Source: Hypsibius dujardini
Taxonomy: Eukaryota; Tardigrada; Eutardigrada; Parachela; Hypsibiidae
DNA length: 27,189 nucleotides
Direction of reading: 5' to 3'
Assembly (NCBI GenBank): GCA_001579985.1
Contig: LRSR01009659.1
Span: 1 to 27,189, forward strand
Positions 21,901 to 27,189 of the stretch are shown here, in pieces (the first letter of the stretch is position 1; the number at the start of each line of letters is the position of its first letter). The position numbers were made by a program, and so were the translations under genes. The notes beneath the pieces were generated by a model. The model was not told the origin of the DNA. It saw only the letters and a list, made by a program, of their open reading frames with translations, and searched no databases.

Positions 21901-22798
21901 CAAAACGAAATGCTCTGAAATGGGTGGTAGCCTCGTCTCCATCAGGAGTGAAGAGGATCAGAAGTGCATCGCAAAGTACGTGGAAAGTATGGAGGGTACT
22001 CTTTGGTTGGGATTGTACGAGACAACGGGCAATACCAATGGGACCGTCAATTGGAAATGGTTGGATGATGACTTTGTTGACGAAGGAAACTATCGGAACT
22101 GGGGGAAAGGTGAGAAAGAGTTAGATGACTTTATTGGGGAAGGGAGTTAGTCAAATCTTTAGCTTGCCTTTTTTTCAGGTGAACCGAGCCATCTTTATTT
22201 AACCGGTCCGACCCGTGAAGCTTGCACCGAAATGACATTCGATGGTTTCTGGAACAATGTTCCATGTTCGTTGACCAAACGCGGCTACATATGCGAGAAG
22301 CGAAAGATACCTCGATTATTTGAAGCAACTACCATAATGACCCCAACAGTAGCGAGTGTCCCAGTAATTCCAACAGTTGCTGCTACCATTGCGGCTGTCT
22401 CTCAAGTTCCAATTTCTACTCCATCGACGGGGTCACAGACATCGCTGGCTGCTTCAACAGATCTTCCATTAGTTAGTCACAGTCCACAAAAAAGCACTTC
22501 AAGCCCGACAGATCAACCGATGACGTTCGTCTCCGATACCACTCCCAAGAATGGCAGTTATCACCAAGAAATCGTCCCTCATACTCCTTACTTGGACAGA
22601 GTCAGTCCTGGTACCCTCATTGGTCTAGCAGTGACGGTTTTACTGTTGATTCCCTCTCTGACTGTCGGTGCGTTCATCATCTGGAAAAGAAAGACCATCC
22701 CTTTGTCTTCCTGGAGTGGAAGGTCTGCTTCGTATCAGAACGAGATAGCGGACGACCAAGTTCCCGTCGTTGAGGCTCATGACGAGACATACACATGA
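9860..22798 (+). CDS. Lectin B: 16-CTLD type I membrane protein
   Basis: Predicted very large cell-surface C-type lectin, comparable in plan to mannose receptors but with 16 CTLDs and no visible fibronectin-II or ricin-type domain. Exons: 9860-9887, 9961-10139, 10236-10369, 11073-11251, 11317-11425, 11494-11709, 12103-12224, 12310-12445, 12633-12721, 12800-12931, 13309-13410, 13478-13636, 13905-14041, 14078-14260, 14325-14505, 14714-14857, 14920-15102, 15424-16006, 16069-16492, 16617-17058, 17202-18001, 18125-18233, 18332-18772, 18842-19186, 19791-19931, 20009-20512, 20720-21021, 21095-21197, 21257-21697, 21759-22109, 22179-22798. They sum to 8,019 bp (2,672 codons plus TGA) with consistent phases. 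Least certain are the junctions at 11251/11317, 14041/14078 and 14260/14325. The start ATG is chosen because it opens a signal peptide that completes across intron 1. I cannot exclude two transcripts or internal promoters. Confidence 0.82.
9978..11251 (+). other. Lectin B CTLD 1 (divergent)
   Basis: Exons 2-4. Seen: QCPGPDW, TYCYLF, AKRQCSSRGGRLV, EYWLGLSY, WRWDEP, AVLVY, GGWSANEKPFICK. It is recognisable as a CTLD by WLGL, spacing and the final ICK, but the EPN and WND positions are not conserved, so no canonical sugar site is predicted. The third donor is ambiguous: I use GTACAT at 11252 because it keeps frame into the next exon. Confidence 0.72.
10370..11072. other. Long intron 3 of lectin B
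   Basis: A 703-bp intron, donor GTGAGT and acceptor TTTTTTCAG. It is AT-rich, with no coding exon or clear inverted repeat that I can see. The minus-strand open frame 10788-11084 inside it has no recognisable domain. Confidence 0.6.
11317..12224 (+). other. Lectin B CTLD 2 (divergent)
   Basis: Exons 5-7. Seen: EEGWDYFEDRCW, AQAVCR, YLGGYVAVPS, SVWMGLFV, VVWEDKS, PWG, IYCGST, YGKWLLEANC and PFWCESG. The fold signature is clear; there is no EPN. The intron at 11710-12102 (393 bp) is AT-rich with repeated ATTTAAA-like motifs and no gene. Confidence 0.75.
12310..13410 (+). other. Lectin B CTLD 3 (divergent, four exons)
   Basis: Exons 8-11. Seen: CPYGWTQFSGMCYQF, GGSLAVVY, FWIGLS, FEWNSAAG, YVNWLGG, SCVYMQ, WVAGECSEPLGHICQ. 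No EPN (VPNNP instead). The 377-bp intron 12932-13308 starts with about 150 bp of low-complexity A/T sequence built from degenerate TATGTAAGAAAA-like units. Confidence 0.77.
13478..14260 (+). other. Lectin B CTLD 4 (divergent)
   Basis: Exons 12-14. Seen: CDPPFVRYHDGCFYAV, WDLAKADC, DSWIGMRR, SYTNYVEP, RRFCFFLQ, KWDVDEC and KPYVCHH. The EP of the Ca2+ motif is present but followed by Leu (EPL). Joining exons 13 and 14 requires a 36-bp intron (14042-14077), unusually short, so this junction is tentative. The exon 14 end is also ambiguous: donor at 14261 paired with acceptor 14323-14324 keeps frame, but a weaker donor near 14249 paired with the acceptor at 14289-14290 also works. Confidence 0.68.
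14325..15102 (+). other. Lectin B CTLD 5 (divergent)
   Basis: Exons 15-17. Seen: CGEGWKAVGIEYCYKF, QICENQSED, FWIGLQV, HWQYRNATAKW, AYTNWGPNQP, ILCAYLLA, MRWEASSCEM, SFICKKR. EPN is replaced by NQP. A Pro-rich linker (LPLGPPPTS) follows before a phase-1 donor. Confidence 0.78.
15103..15423. other. Lectin B intron 17
   Basis: 321 bp between donor GTACGT and acceptor CCGTAG. The acceptor lacks a long pyrimidine tract, but it is the site that restores frame into the next CTLD. Nothing else was found inside. Confidence 0.6.
15424..15847 (+). other. Lectin B CTLD 6
   Basis: Encoded entirely in exon 18. Seen: YGCPAGWTKFDENCFQR, NWTEARDGC, VWIGLNSLG, YTPWLF, TNCVAALG, YSCGEVRPFVCL. There is no EPN or WND, so canonical Ca2+/sugar binding is not expected. 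Confidence 0.83.
15870..16390 (+). other. Lectin B CTLD 7
   Basis: End of exon 18 plus exon 19, joined in phase 2 (AG|GTAGCA ... GACAG|G). Seen: CQRWGHGHKGACFYM, AQRFCGTYY, YWIGLREN, TWVNDDAVAVANWAYNEPS, CIAVHG, QWYVADCS, FALCEGS. EPS replaces EPN and the WND position reads WYVAD; partial Ca2+-site conservation. Confidence 0.83.
16430..17058 (+). other. Lectin B CTLD 8
   Basis: End of exon 19 (SGCPKDWTTP, NCYK) joined in phase 0 to exon 20, using acceptor TTTTAG at 16611-16616 so that EFYAAS follows. Seen: LTWREAENAC, GHLASISSEAEQ, YWIGLYEDGTSWKWSDG, DCVGIYT, GTWLKQNC, WGWVCEIP. No EPN. A Pro/Thr linker follows. Confidence 0.83.
17115..17164. repeat. Degenerate GTCTGT microsatellite in intron
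   Basis: About 50 bp of imperfect GTCTGT/GTCTAT repeats in the intron between CTLD 8 and CTLD 9. It happens to read as an in-frame Cys/Leu/Ser-rich peptide, which I treat as non-coding because acceptor CTTTTTTAG lies just downstream at 17193-17201. Confidence 0.75.
17202..17620 (+). other. Lectin B CTLD 9 (a-type, first block)
   Basis: First domain of the first a-b-c-d block. Seen: CFFLSHNPMTWDGAEQTC, SHLATV, YWIGLRLTDPN, HHWIDG, HNEPNPQGVQAC, FWLDDYC, FICQK. EPN with a following acidic W-L-D-D predicts a mannose-type Ca2+ site. It lies in the same exon as CTLD 10, unlike the second block. Confidence 0.87.
17667..18233 (+). other. Lectin B CTLD 10 (b-type, first block)
   Basis: End of exon 21 and exon 22 (18125-18233). 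Seen: WGCPSTCRNC, FRDSCYF, VTWDEARNAC, RWLGLHEDRDRQTMFW, EPREPQ, PECVIISAG, GRWYDINC, GYICKMKK. EPN is EPQ and WND is WYD. The 123-bp intron (18002-18124) is a multiple of three without an in-frame stop. Confidence 0.83.
18332..18772 (+). other. Lectin B CTLD 11 (c-type, first block)
   Basis: Single 441-bp, phase 1-1 exon, the same length as the other c-type exons. Seen: RCDPNFEYISGVCFAVF, NACQSI, ENVFVRLLLAQL, VRALLGG, RLSWNSECYPSYNNI, SCVYMQYNGEW, FIVCEKR. WIGL, EPN and WND are all missing, so it is a non-canonical CTLD. Confidence 0.85.
18842..19931 (+). other. Lectin B CTLD 12 (d-type, first block)
   Basis: Exons 18842-19186 and 19791-19931. Seen: ECSKLI, DPCHDYCYRISHSSSGS, TTCTSFGGSLVSIRNEHDQ, NLWLGLFE, WTWLDGSV, NWNPGEPN, GFWNNVPC, GYICEK. 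EPN is retained. The internal phase-1 intron holds a 523-bp MITE. Confidence 0.87.
19220..19742. mobile_element. hAT-like MITE in lectin B intron
   Basis: A 523-bp insert with ends CAGGGGCTCGTTTAGG (left) and, read inward from the right, CAGAGGGCCGTTTAGG. Inverted similarity continues for about 75 bp (ATGGTAGG shared). Flanking octamers CTCTCAAG (19212-19219) and CCATCAAG (19743-19750) match at 6 of 8 positions, as expected for an aged 8-bp hAT duplication. Subtracting 523 + 8 from the 604-bp intron leaves 73 bp; the lectin A counterpart is 75 bp. No transposase, so non-autonomous. Confidence 0.8.
20009..20427 (+). other. Lectin B CTLD 13 (a-type, second block)
   Basis: In the 504-bp exon 20009-20512, the same length as in lectin A but clearly diverged from it (about three quarters of residues shared by eye). 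Seen: CFFISNNVANWTEAANFC, SHLATIEQADQ, SWIGLRLVNP, HSWIDGN, NEPNPMGVQAC, KWRDDYC, FICRK. Predicted EPN-type Ca2+ site. Confidence 0.87.
20472..21197 (+). other. Lectin B CTLD 14 (b-type, second block)
   Basis: End of exon 20009-20512, then 20720-21021 and 21095-21197. Seen: WGCPVECKNC, RDSCYYISP, MTWDEARNAC, RWIGLHED, NEPIS, SECVHIFGEKM, GRWNDLNC. WND is intact but EPN is EPI. A 207-bp intron splits the linker just after the RF residues of CTRFR. Confidence 0.84.
21257..21697 (+). other. Lectin B CTLD 15 (c-type, second block)
   Basis: Single 441-bp phase 1-1 exon, nearly identical to lectin A 2920-3360. Seen: RCDPHFQFLNGACFAVF, VRALLGG, RLSWKSGCYPSF, RCVSMQYDGKW, VVCEKR. No EPN or WND. Confidence 0.85.
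21759..22311 (+). other. Lectin B CTLD 16 (d-type, EPS variant)
   Basis: Exon 21759-22109 and the start of 22179-22798. Almost identical to lectin A CTLD 5 except at the Ca2+-site loop, where EPN becomes EPS with further changes just after it. FWNNVPC and GYICEK are kept. Confidence 0.85.
22312..22798 (+). other. Lectin B stalk, transmembrane helix and tail
   Basis: Ser/Thr/Pro-rich stalk, a ~24-residue transmembrane helix (about 22613-22684; TLIGLAVTVLLLIPSLTVGAF) followed by WKRK, and a short tail ending HDETYT. The stalk is nearly identical to lectin A. The tail differs at many positions but keeps SYQ and a Tyr next to the C-terminal Thr. No clear YxxΦ motif in this exon. Confidence 0.83.
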
Positions 22799-23159
22799 TC
22801 AATTCTGTTATGGGTTTGAGGCCTCAAAATGCGACGAACCTCTTTTAAATATTTTATAACACTCGAACTGCTCCTTATGCGACCGTGAACGCGAGCAACG
22901 CCCGTTTTGATTCTATATTAAGAGCCTTTCTAATTATCTTCAACGTTTCTTTCTCTGAAAATATTCAAAGGTTTATGCCGGTATCTTGTGCGTTGTGGCG
23001 CTCAAGTATAATATATCCATCCATGATTTGGTTTTTTTAGTTCAATACATTAAACGATCTATTTACAGTAGGTTGAAATGTGTGCCATATTAGGCAGGAA
23101 AAATTGATGTCTAGGATAAGACCGGACCATTCTTATTCATTTCAACTTGATTTCTACAG
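22799..23159. other. Lectin B 3' flank
   Basis: Probable 3' UTR and beyond. No AATAAA follows the TGA closely, and the sequence is not recognisably related to the lectin A 3' flank, so similarity between the paralogues ends at or near the stop codon. Confidence 0.5.
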
Positions 23160-23310
23160 GATACACATTAACCGAGATCCGTGTGATGGGACTCTCTCCG
23201 AAGGTACGAAAGAATCTGGGTACGCGCAGCACATGGAAATTGATTCAGATGTCTACGAGGGAATAAAGTTTTGTCTTTTTAGCTTTTTATTTTGCTTTTT
23301 TTGTTGTTGA
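23160..23310 (+). other. Candidate alternative 3' exon (weak)
   Basis: A good acceptor (TTTCTACAG, ending 23159) opens onto sequence that is open in two frames. One frame runs to a stop at 23308-23310 and includes DVYEGI, which fits a YxxΦ endocytosis signal; the other ends at a TAA overlapping an AATAAA poly(A) signal at 23262-23267. It could be an alternative tail exon of lectin B or the end of an unseen gene. No homology is recognised. Confidence 0.25.
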
Positions 23311-23468
23311 AACTATCAAAAATTATCCGTTGTATCGCACTTTGTTCTTGTTAAAAAGCTGTTATGCGAACGTAGAATTGGCAATGACAATAATCTGAAA
23401 GCTTCTTAAGCCTCTTAAAACGTGTGACACAGTTACACTCCATGCTGTCTCTTGGGGACTCGCCACTA

Positions 23469-23775
23469 AGGGTATTCAAAGTTCGATTATTTGCAGCGAT
23501 TATCTCGCCAATTCAAACTCGCTAATCTCCCTGGTTTTGCACGCCAATGCAACGGTGATACGAGGACACGCCCCCTGGCTTACCTGAGGCTGTGTCTCCT
23601 TCGCTAATCTCAACTCACATAGTCCACTCACTTGACAGATGTACACAATTAGCGAGCAGATAACCGAGAAAAGCAGCTCCTTGGCTGCTTTTTTCGCTTA
23701 TCTTCAAAACCAGGGAGATTAGCGAGTTTGAATTAGCGAGATAATCGCTGCAAATAATCGAACTTTGAATACCCT
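23469..23775. mobile_element. TA-flanked MITE with 70-bp inverted ends
   Basis: A 307-bp element with terminal inverted repeats of 70 bp, one mismatch (23469-23538 and 23706-23775), starting AGGGTATTCAAAGTTCG. TA lies on both sides (23467-23468, 23776-23777). GCTAATCTC or its complement recurs at least three times: once in each arm and once in the core. There is no coding frame. Fits a non-autonomous Tc1/mariner-type element; its ends do not match either mariner in this window. Confidence 0.92.
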
Positions 23776-25338
23776 TACTATGTGAATAAAAGCAAAAGCT
23801 AGATAAAATACACGTTCTCTAATTGGAAGCCTGGCGGACTTGCCTCCTGATGACAATCTCCTGGACCAAACAAAAATAGTTACTGGAAAATGTGAGCCCC
23901 CACAGCAACTGAAGTGCTTCGTTGGGTTCGAAAACTGCATAATTGCATTAAACATTGAGACACTCTGCTCATTGTGAATTGTCCCCTTCTAAGAAGCGAG
24001 AAAAGTGTTAAAAACGCGACAAAAAGCGCGCTAATGAGCTCAAGGCTTGAACTCTATAAATTCAATGTCGAAACTGTCATTTAAGGTCAATCGTAAAAAA
24101 TACGCAGCTTGAAAAGGGCTCAGAACTGTCGACTTCACCATAACACTTGTAGGTTTAGATTCCAATCAGACCGCGCACCTGCGGCCCCAAATAATGCAAA
24201 AAGCCAACTATTTCCCATCGTCGCTGCAAAGCTTTTCATCGTCCACCCATATTCTAAAACGGTGCTCAACCGCCGGGTTATGCAATAATAATGTTTATCA
24301 ATTCATTCTGCAGAAAATTATCGACAAAATGAGCCTGAATGGGACCGTCAACCAGACAACGAACGTAACCTTCAAAAACAGACACAGGGATCAAGCGGTC
24401 AATAAGAAGGGTACCAATAGAACTGACAAAAGTCATCACAGTTTCTGTTCTGAAGGATTCTGTTAGTATTTTATTTACAAAAACAGTTAACCGTCCAGCC
24501 CATGAGCCCAACAACCAACCATCAATTTCATATATTTTGCTCTTCTAATTCTGTTCAGGGCAAGCATGCGTTATTTTTCCTGACCTGCCTAATTTTGTTA
24601 CTAATTGCTAATGGCTGACTGTTTTTTTTATGTCGGTGTGATTGTTGATAGCTCATCAGAATAGCTTTATTTTAATGAAGCGTTATTTATCAAAACATAA
24701 AACATGTATTGACCAGTGACCAAGAAGAATACGAAATGTTACAGCTATAAATATAGCAACAAGTTATGCAGTCAAGAAGAATTACATATTTCACTGACAA
24801 AATAGCATTTATTAATTCGATAGTGACCGATTAGAGTGTTTGTGTGTCTGTGTAAGTATAGTTTCCAGACATGTCGTGCTGCGTATATTGTCCCAATCCC
24901 AACTCCATTAAACTCACTTGCCAGGTTCACCCACGGTAAAGTGGAAAATGCTAAGCAAGCCGCTGGGTTAATTATCGAAGCTGCCTACCTCCTTAGTACT
25001 GCACATCTGGAAAACGATATTTTCTAATCACTGCGAATCCCGAAAAGAAGTTGTGTGCATTCCACGAAATCTATCCCTACATCTGTATTCGTAAATAATA
25101 ATGTAATTTCCAAGTAAAACAGTTTATTTCTTCTAATATCAGATACTGCACCATGCAAACGCGTAACGGACTTTTCGGGCGAGGGGCAACCCTTGCCCCG
25201 CAAAATTTGTTTAAAATGATTTCTAAATTGCCCATTGCAACCAAAAACCCGATTAAAAGTGTAAATCTGTGGAGGATGACAATTTCCCTAAAAAATTAAA
25301 TCAGACATTGCCCCGCCCCATAACCAAAATTTTAATTA
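23776..25338. other. Non-coding region downstream of lectin B
   Basis: No firm gene. An open frame at 24194-24466 includes an Asn-glycosylation-rich stretch (NGTVNQTTNVTF), but I see no splice partners or domain. A weak candidate exon is listed at 24869-25027. The remainder is AT-rich. Confidence 0.45.
24869..25027 (+). other. Candidate terminal exon (weak)
   Basis: After acceptor GTTTCCAG (24861-24868) the frame is open to TAA at 25025-25027 and ends with a helical-looking segment (ENAKQAAGLIIEAAYLLSTA). Composition looks protein-like, but no upstream exon, domain or family is recognised, so this may be chance. Confidence 0.2.
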
Positions 25339-25610
25339 CTGTACGCTCCCGATCTCAAGGGTCGATTATGCCCCACCCCCGCTGATTCACATCAAGCTTG
25401 ACCGGATCGTTCAACTTCGTTCACTTGTCCGTGATTGGTCCGTTGGTTTTCGCCTGACAGGCTTGCTTGCTTGCTTGCTTGAATGGATGATTCGGTTTGA
25501 AATTTTGAAGTCAATAAAGTTTAAGTAAATCTGAATGAACAACCAAGCGAGCGACGGAACGTGTTTTCGGGCCGGACCTAAAATCGGCCCTTGAGATCGG
25601 GAGCGTACAG
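25339..25610. mobile_element. TA-flanked MITE with 29-bp inverted ends
   Basis: A 272-bp element. Ends 25339-25367 and 25582-25610 are inverted copies with one mismatch (CTGTACGCTCCCGATCTCAA...). TA on both sides (25337-25338, 25611-25612). The interior contains a GCTT microsatellite and no coding frame. Confidence 0.88.
25461..25480. repeat. (GCTT)5 microsatellite
   Basis: Five perfect GCTT units inside the MITE at 25339-25610. Confidence 0.9.
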
Positions 25611-26517
25611 TAATGGGGAACTGCGCCGTTGCACCCACTTTGTTACTCATGTGAACGCGTTGCATGGATAGGCAAGATTATTAGTAATAAATATATGATA
25701 GCGACGTACTGGCTGTGAAGCCTGTCGAATGTGACGAACGAAAATGGGTATATGCACGAATTGTATCCTACTTGTTTATAATGCTGTTAGAGAGAATGAC
25801 AACCATTGTTTGGTGATTTTTAAACCATCGTCGCACACATTGGTCGATGATCAATGTACAGTGCAGAATTGTATAGTGACTGTCAGCGTATACGGCAAAC
25901 TTCTTCTCACGTGTTTTTCGTGAGGCAGAAGTTAACCATACTATTATACCCCTCGGGGGAAGACAACTTTCAGTGTAAGCCTGCGCCTCGACAATCGACA
26001 ACTCGAGCAAAACGCTGCTACGATTCTCAAACTCAACTCAAATTTTATTATTTTCCAAAACTGAATGATTAACTTTCGTTAATCAGGTGGCAAAATGTGA
26101 TAAAATGTGATGGATAAATCCCGAATCGGAACGATGTCATTTTTACAAATATTTTCAGCAATTGTCAGCGTCAAATAGTTTAATATAGAATATTCACTGA
26201 AACTATGTTTTATGTGTAAATAAATTAATTAACTTAAGTCAATTTTTTTTCATTGAAATTAATTTTTTAAATACGTTCAAGAAATAAAATTACTGCCATA
26301 AAAGAAATAACTTTCTTTTTATGTGAACTAAGTAACTTTGCTATCAATACCCGACTACATTATTTGACATCCAATGTCAAACTTTTATATTATGATTGTA
26401 TTTTAAATAAATAACTTTAATTTTAAAATACTGTGAATGTTTTATTTAATTTCAATCACGCCATTTAAAAAGCAACATTAACTGAAATCAGTTTATCAAT
26501 ATTCTACAAAGAAGGTA
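25611..26517. other. AT-rich intergenic region
   Basis: Very AT-rich from about 26080 to 26460. Short open frames near 25768-26072 on both strands overlap each other and have no recognisable domain. No gene or element supported. Confidence 0.5.
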
Positions 26518-26724
26518 CGAGGTAAAGGCCGTTAACCAGGCCGCTTTCAGAAATCGTAACTTAACCAGGCCGGCAGGCCAACAGGTGGCGCATAAGTCGT
26601 TTTTGCGAAGTCAACCCAGGGAGATGGAGCCGAAGTGGCGCCTCTACCGGAAATCAACGTTGAAAAAACCGGCCTGGTTAAGTTACGATTTCTAAAAGCG
26701 GCCTGGTTAAGGGCCTTTACCTCG
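26518..26724. mobile_element. TA-flanked MITE with 56-bp inverted ends
   Basis: A 207-bp element; arms 26518-26573 and 26669-26724 are inverted copies with two mismatches, starting CGAGGTAAAGGCC. TA on both sides (26516-26517, 26725-26726). Each arm contains TTAACCAGGCCG twice, and GTGGCGC appears twice in the core. No coding frame. Confidence 0.92.
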
Positions 26725-27189
26725 TAGTAATTATCTATTCCGTTCAGATATTAATCTGTAGATTATACCTTGCAAACTTGAACGTAGCACGACACTTCCG
26801 CTCACGAAATATCCCCGAGCCTTTTCAACGTCGTGGTAGAGTTCTGCCGTGGGACAATGCTTTTTTTTGTAAACGCGACAATCAAGCAACACGTTCGGTA
26901 ACATTTTCTACCTCTGCATGCAGAATGTTAAAAAGTCTACATTAAGCAATTGCCGGAAGCTGTGTACCTATCAAGATTGATGAGGCAAAAGGTGGACCCT
27001 TCCGTCCTACGAGCCGACACGCGGCATAAAATTTGAGCAATCACCTGCGGGTTTTCCAACAACTTTATTCGCGAGCTTTTTGAGAGCAGCTTCTTTCCAG
27101 CTTTGATGTAAAAAAATTCTTTCATTTTCCTTCGCGCCCAACCAAAACACACCGAACCGAAAATGTTGTGCAAAAAGCCGCCCGCTTGG
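26725..27189. other. Right-edge region, no gene assigned
   Basis: A 78-codon open frame on the minus strand (26937-27173), basic in composition, has no motif I recognise. Nothing else is supported. Confidence 0.4.

Noticed and set aside
24194-24466. Asn-glycosylation-rich frame as a receptor first exon
   Set aside because: No following exon, transmembrane segment or convincing donor was found.
1-27189. tRNA, rRNA, CRISPR arrays, operons and riboswitches
   Set aside because: No cloverleaf-like B box with matching A box, no spaced direct repeats and no prokaryotic gene layout were seen; the genes have spliceosomal introns.

Overview
The window is animal (metazoan) genomic DNA, most likely from an invertebrate. 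Genes are split by GT-AG introns, many of them only about 60-80 bp, and the spaces between genes carry Tc1/mariner elements and small inverted-repeat elements (MITEs). I cannot name the species from sequence alone.

The coding content is two plus-strand paralogues that encode type I membrane proteins built from tandem C-type lectin domains (CTLDs), with an architecture like the mannose-receptor family. Lectin A (345-4455) enters from the left edge. Eight exons are visible, encoding five CTLDs, a Ser/Thr/Pro-rich stalk, one transmembrane helix and a short tail. Lectin B (9860-22798) appears complete: I assemble 31 coding exons, about 2,672 codons, with a signal peptide, 16 CTLDs, stalk, transmembrane helix and tail. 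CTLDs 1-8 of B are divergent and mostly split into small exons. CTLDs 9-12 and 13-16 are two copies of a four-domain block, called here a-b-c-d. Lectin A reads d-a-b-c-d-TM and matches the last five CTLDs of B (18842-22798). Module boundaries in the block are phase-1 introns, as expected for exon-shuffled domains. Predicted sugar/Ca2+ sites (EPN) survive in a-type domains and most d-type domains, while c-type domains have lost them.

The A/B similarity is a mosaic. From about 2383 to 4270 (A) and 20720 to 22610 (B) exons and introns are almost identical; the two exons upstream and the cytoplasmic tails are clearly diverged. This suggests recent gene conversion. Inside the near-identical tract a small cluster of amino-acid changes falls on the predicted Ca2+/sugar site of the last CTLD. 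Each paralogue has acquired a different ~520-bp inverted-repeat element in a different intron; subtracting it restores equal intron lengths.

The 5.4 kb between the genes holds an almost intact DD37D mariner-like element on the minus strand (4761-5886; transposase broken once at a T6 run), a long imperfect palindrome (6064-6502) and a decayed DD37D-type relative (7696-8963) whose third catalytic Asp is Asn. Downstream of lectin B the DNA is largely non-coding, with three clean MITEs flanked by TA (23469-23775, 25339-25610, 26518-26724) and two weak exon candidates. I saw no tRNA, rRNA, CRISPR or prokaryotic-type features.
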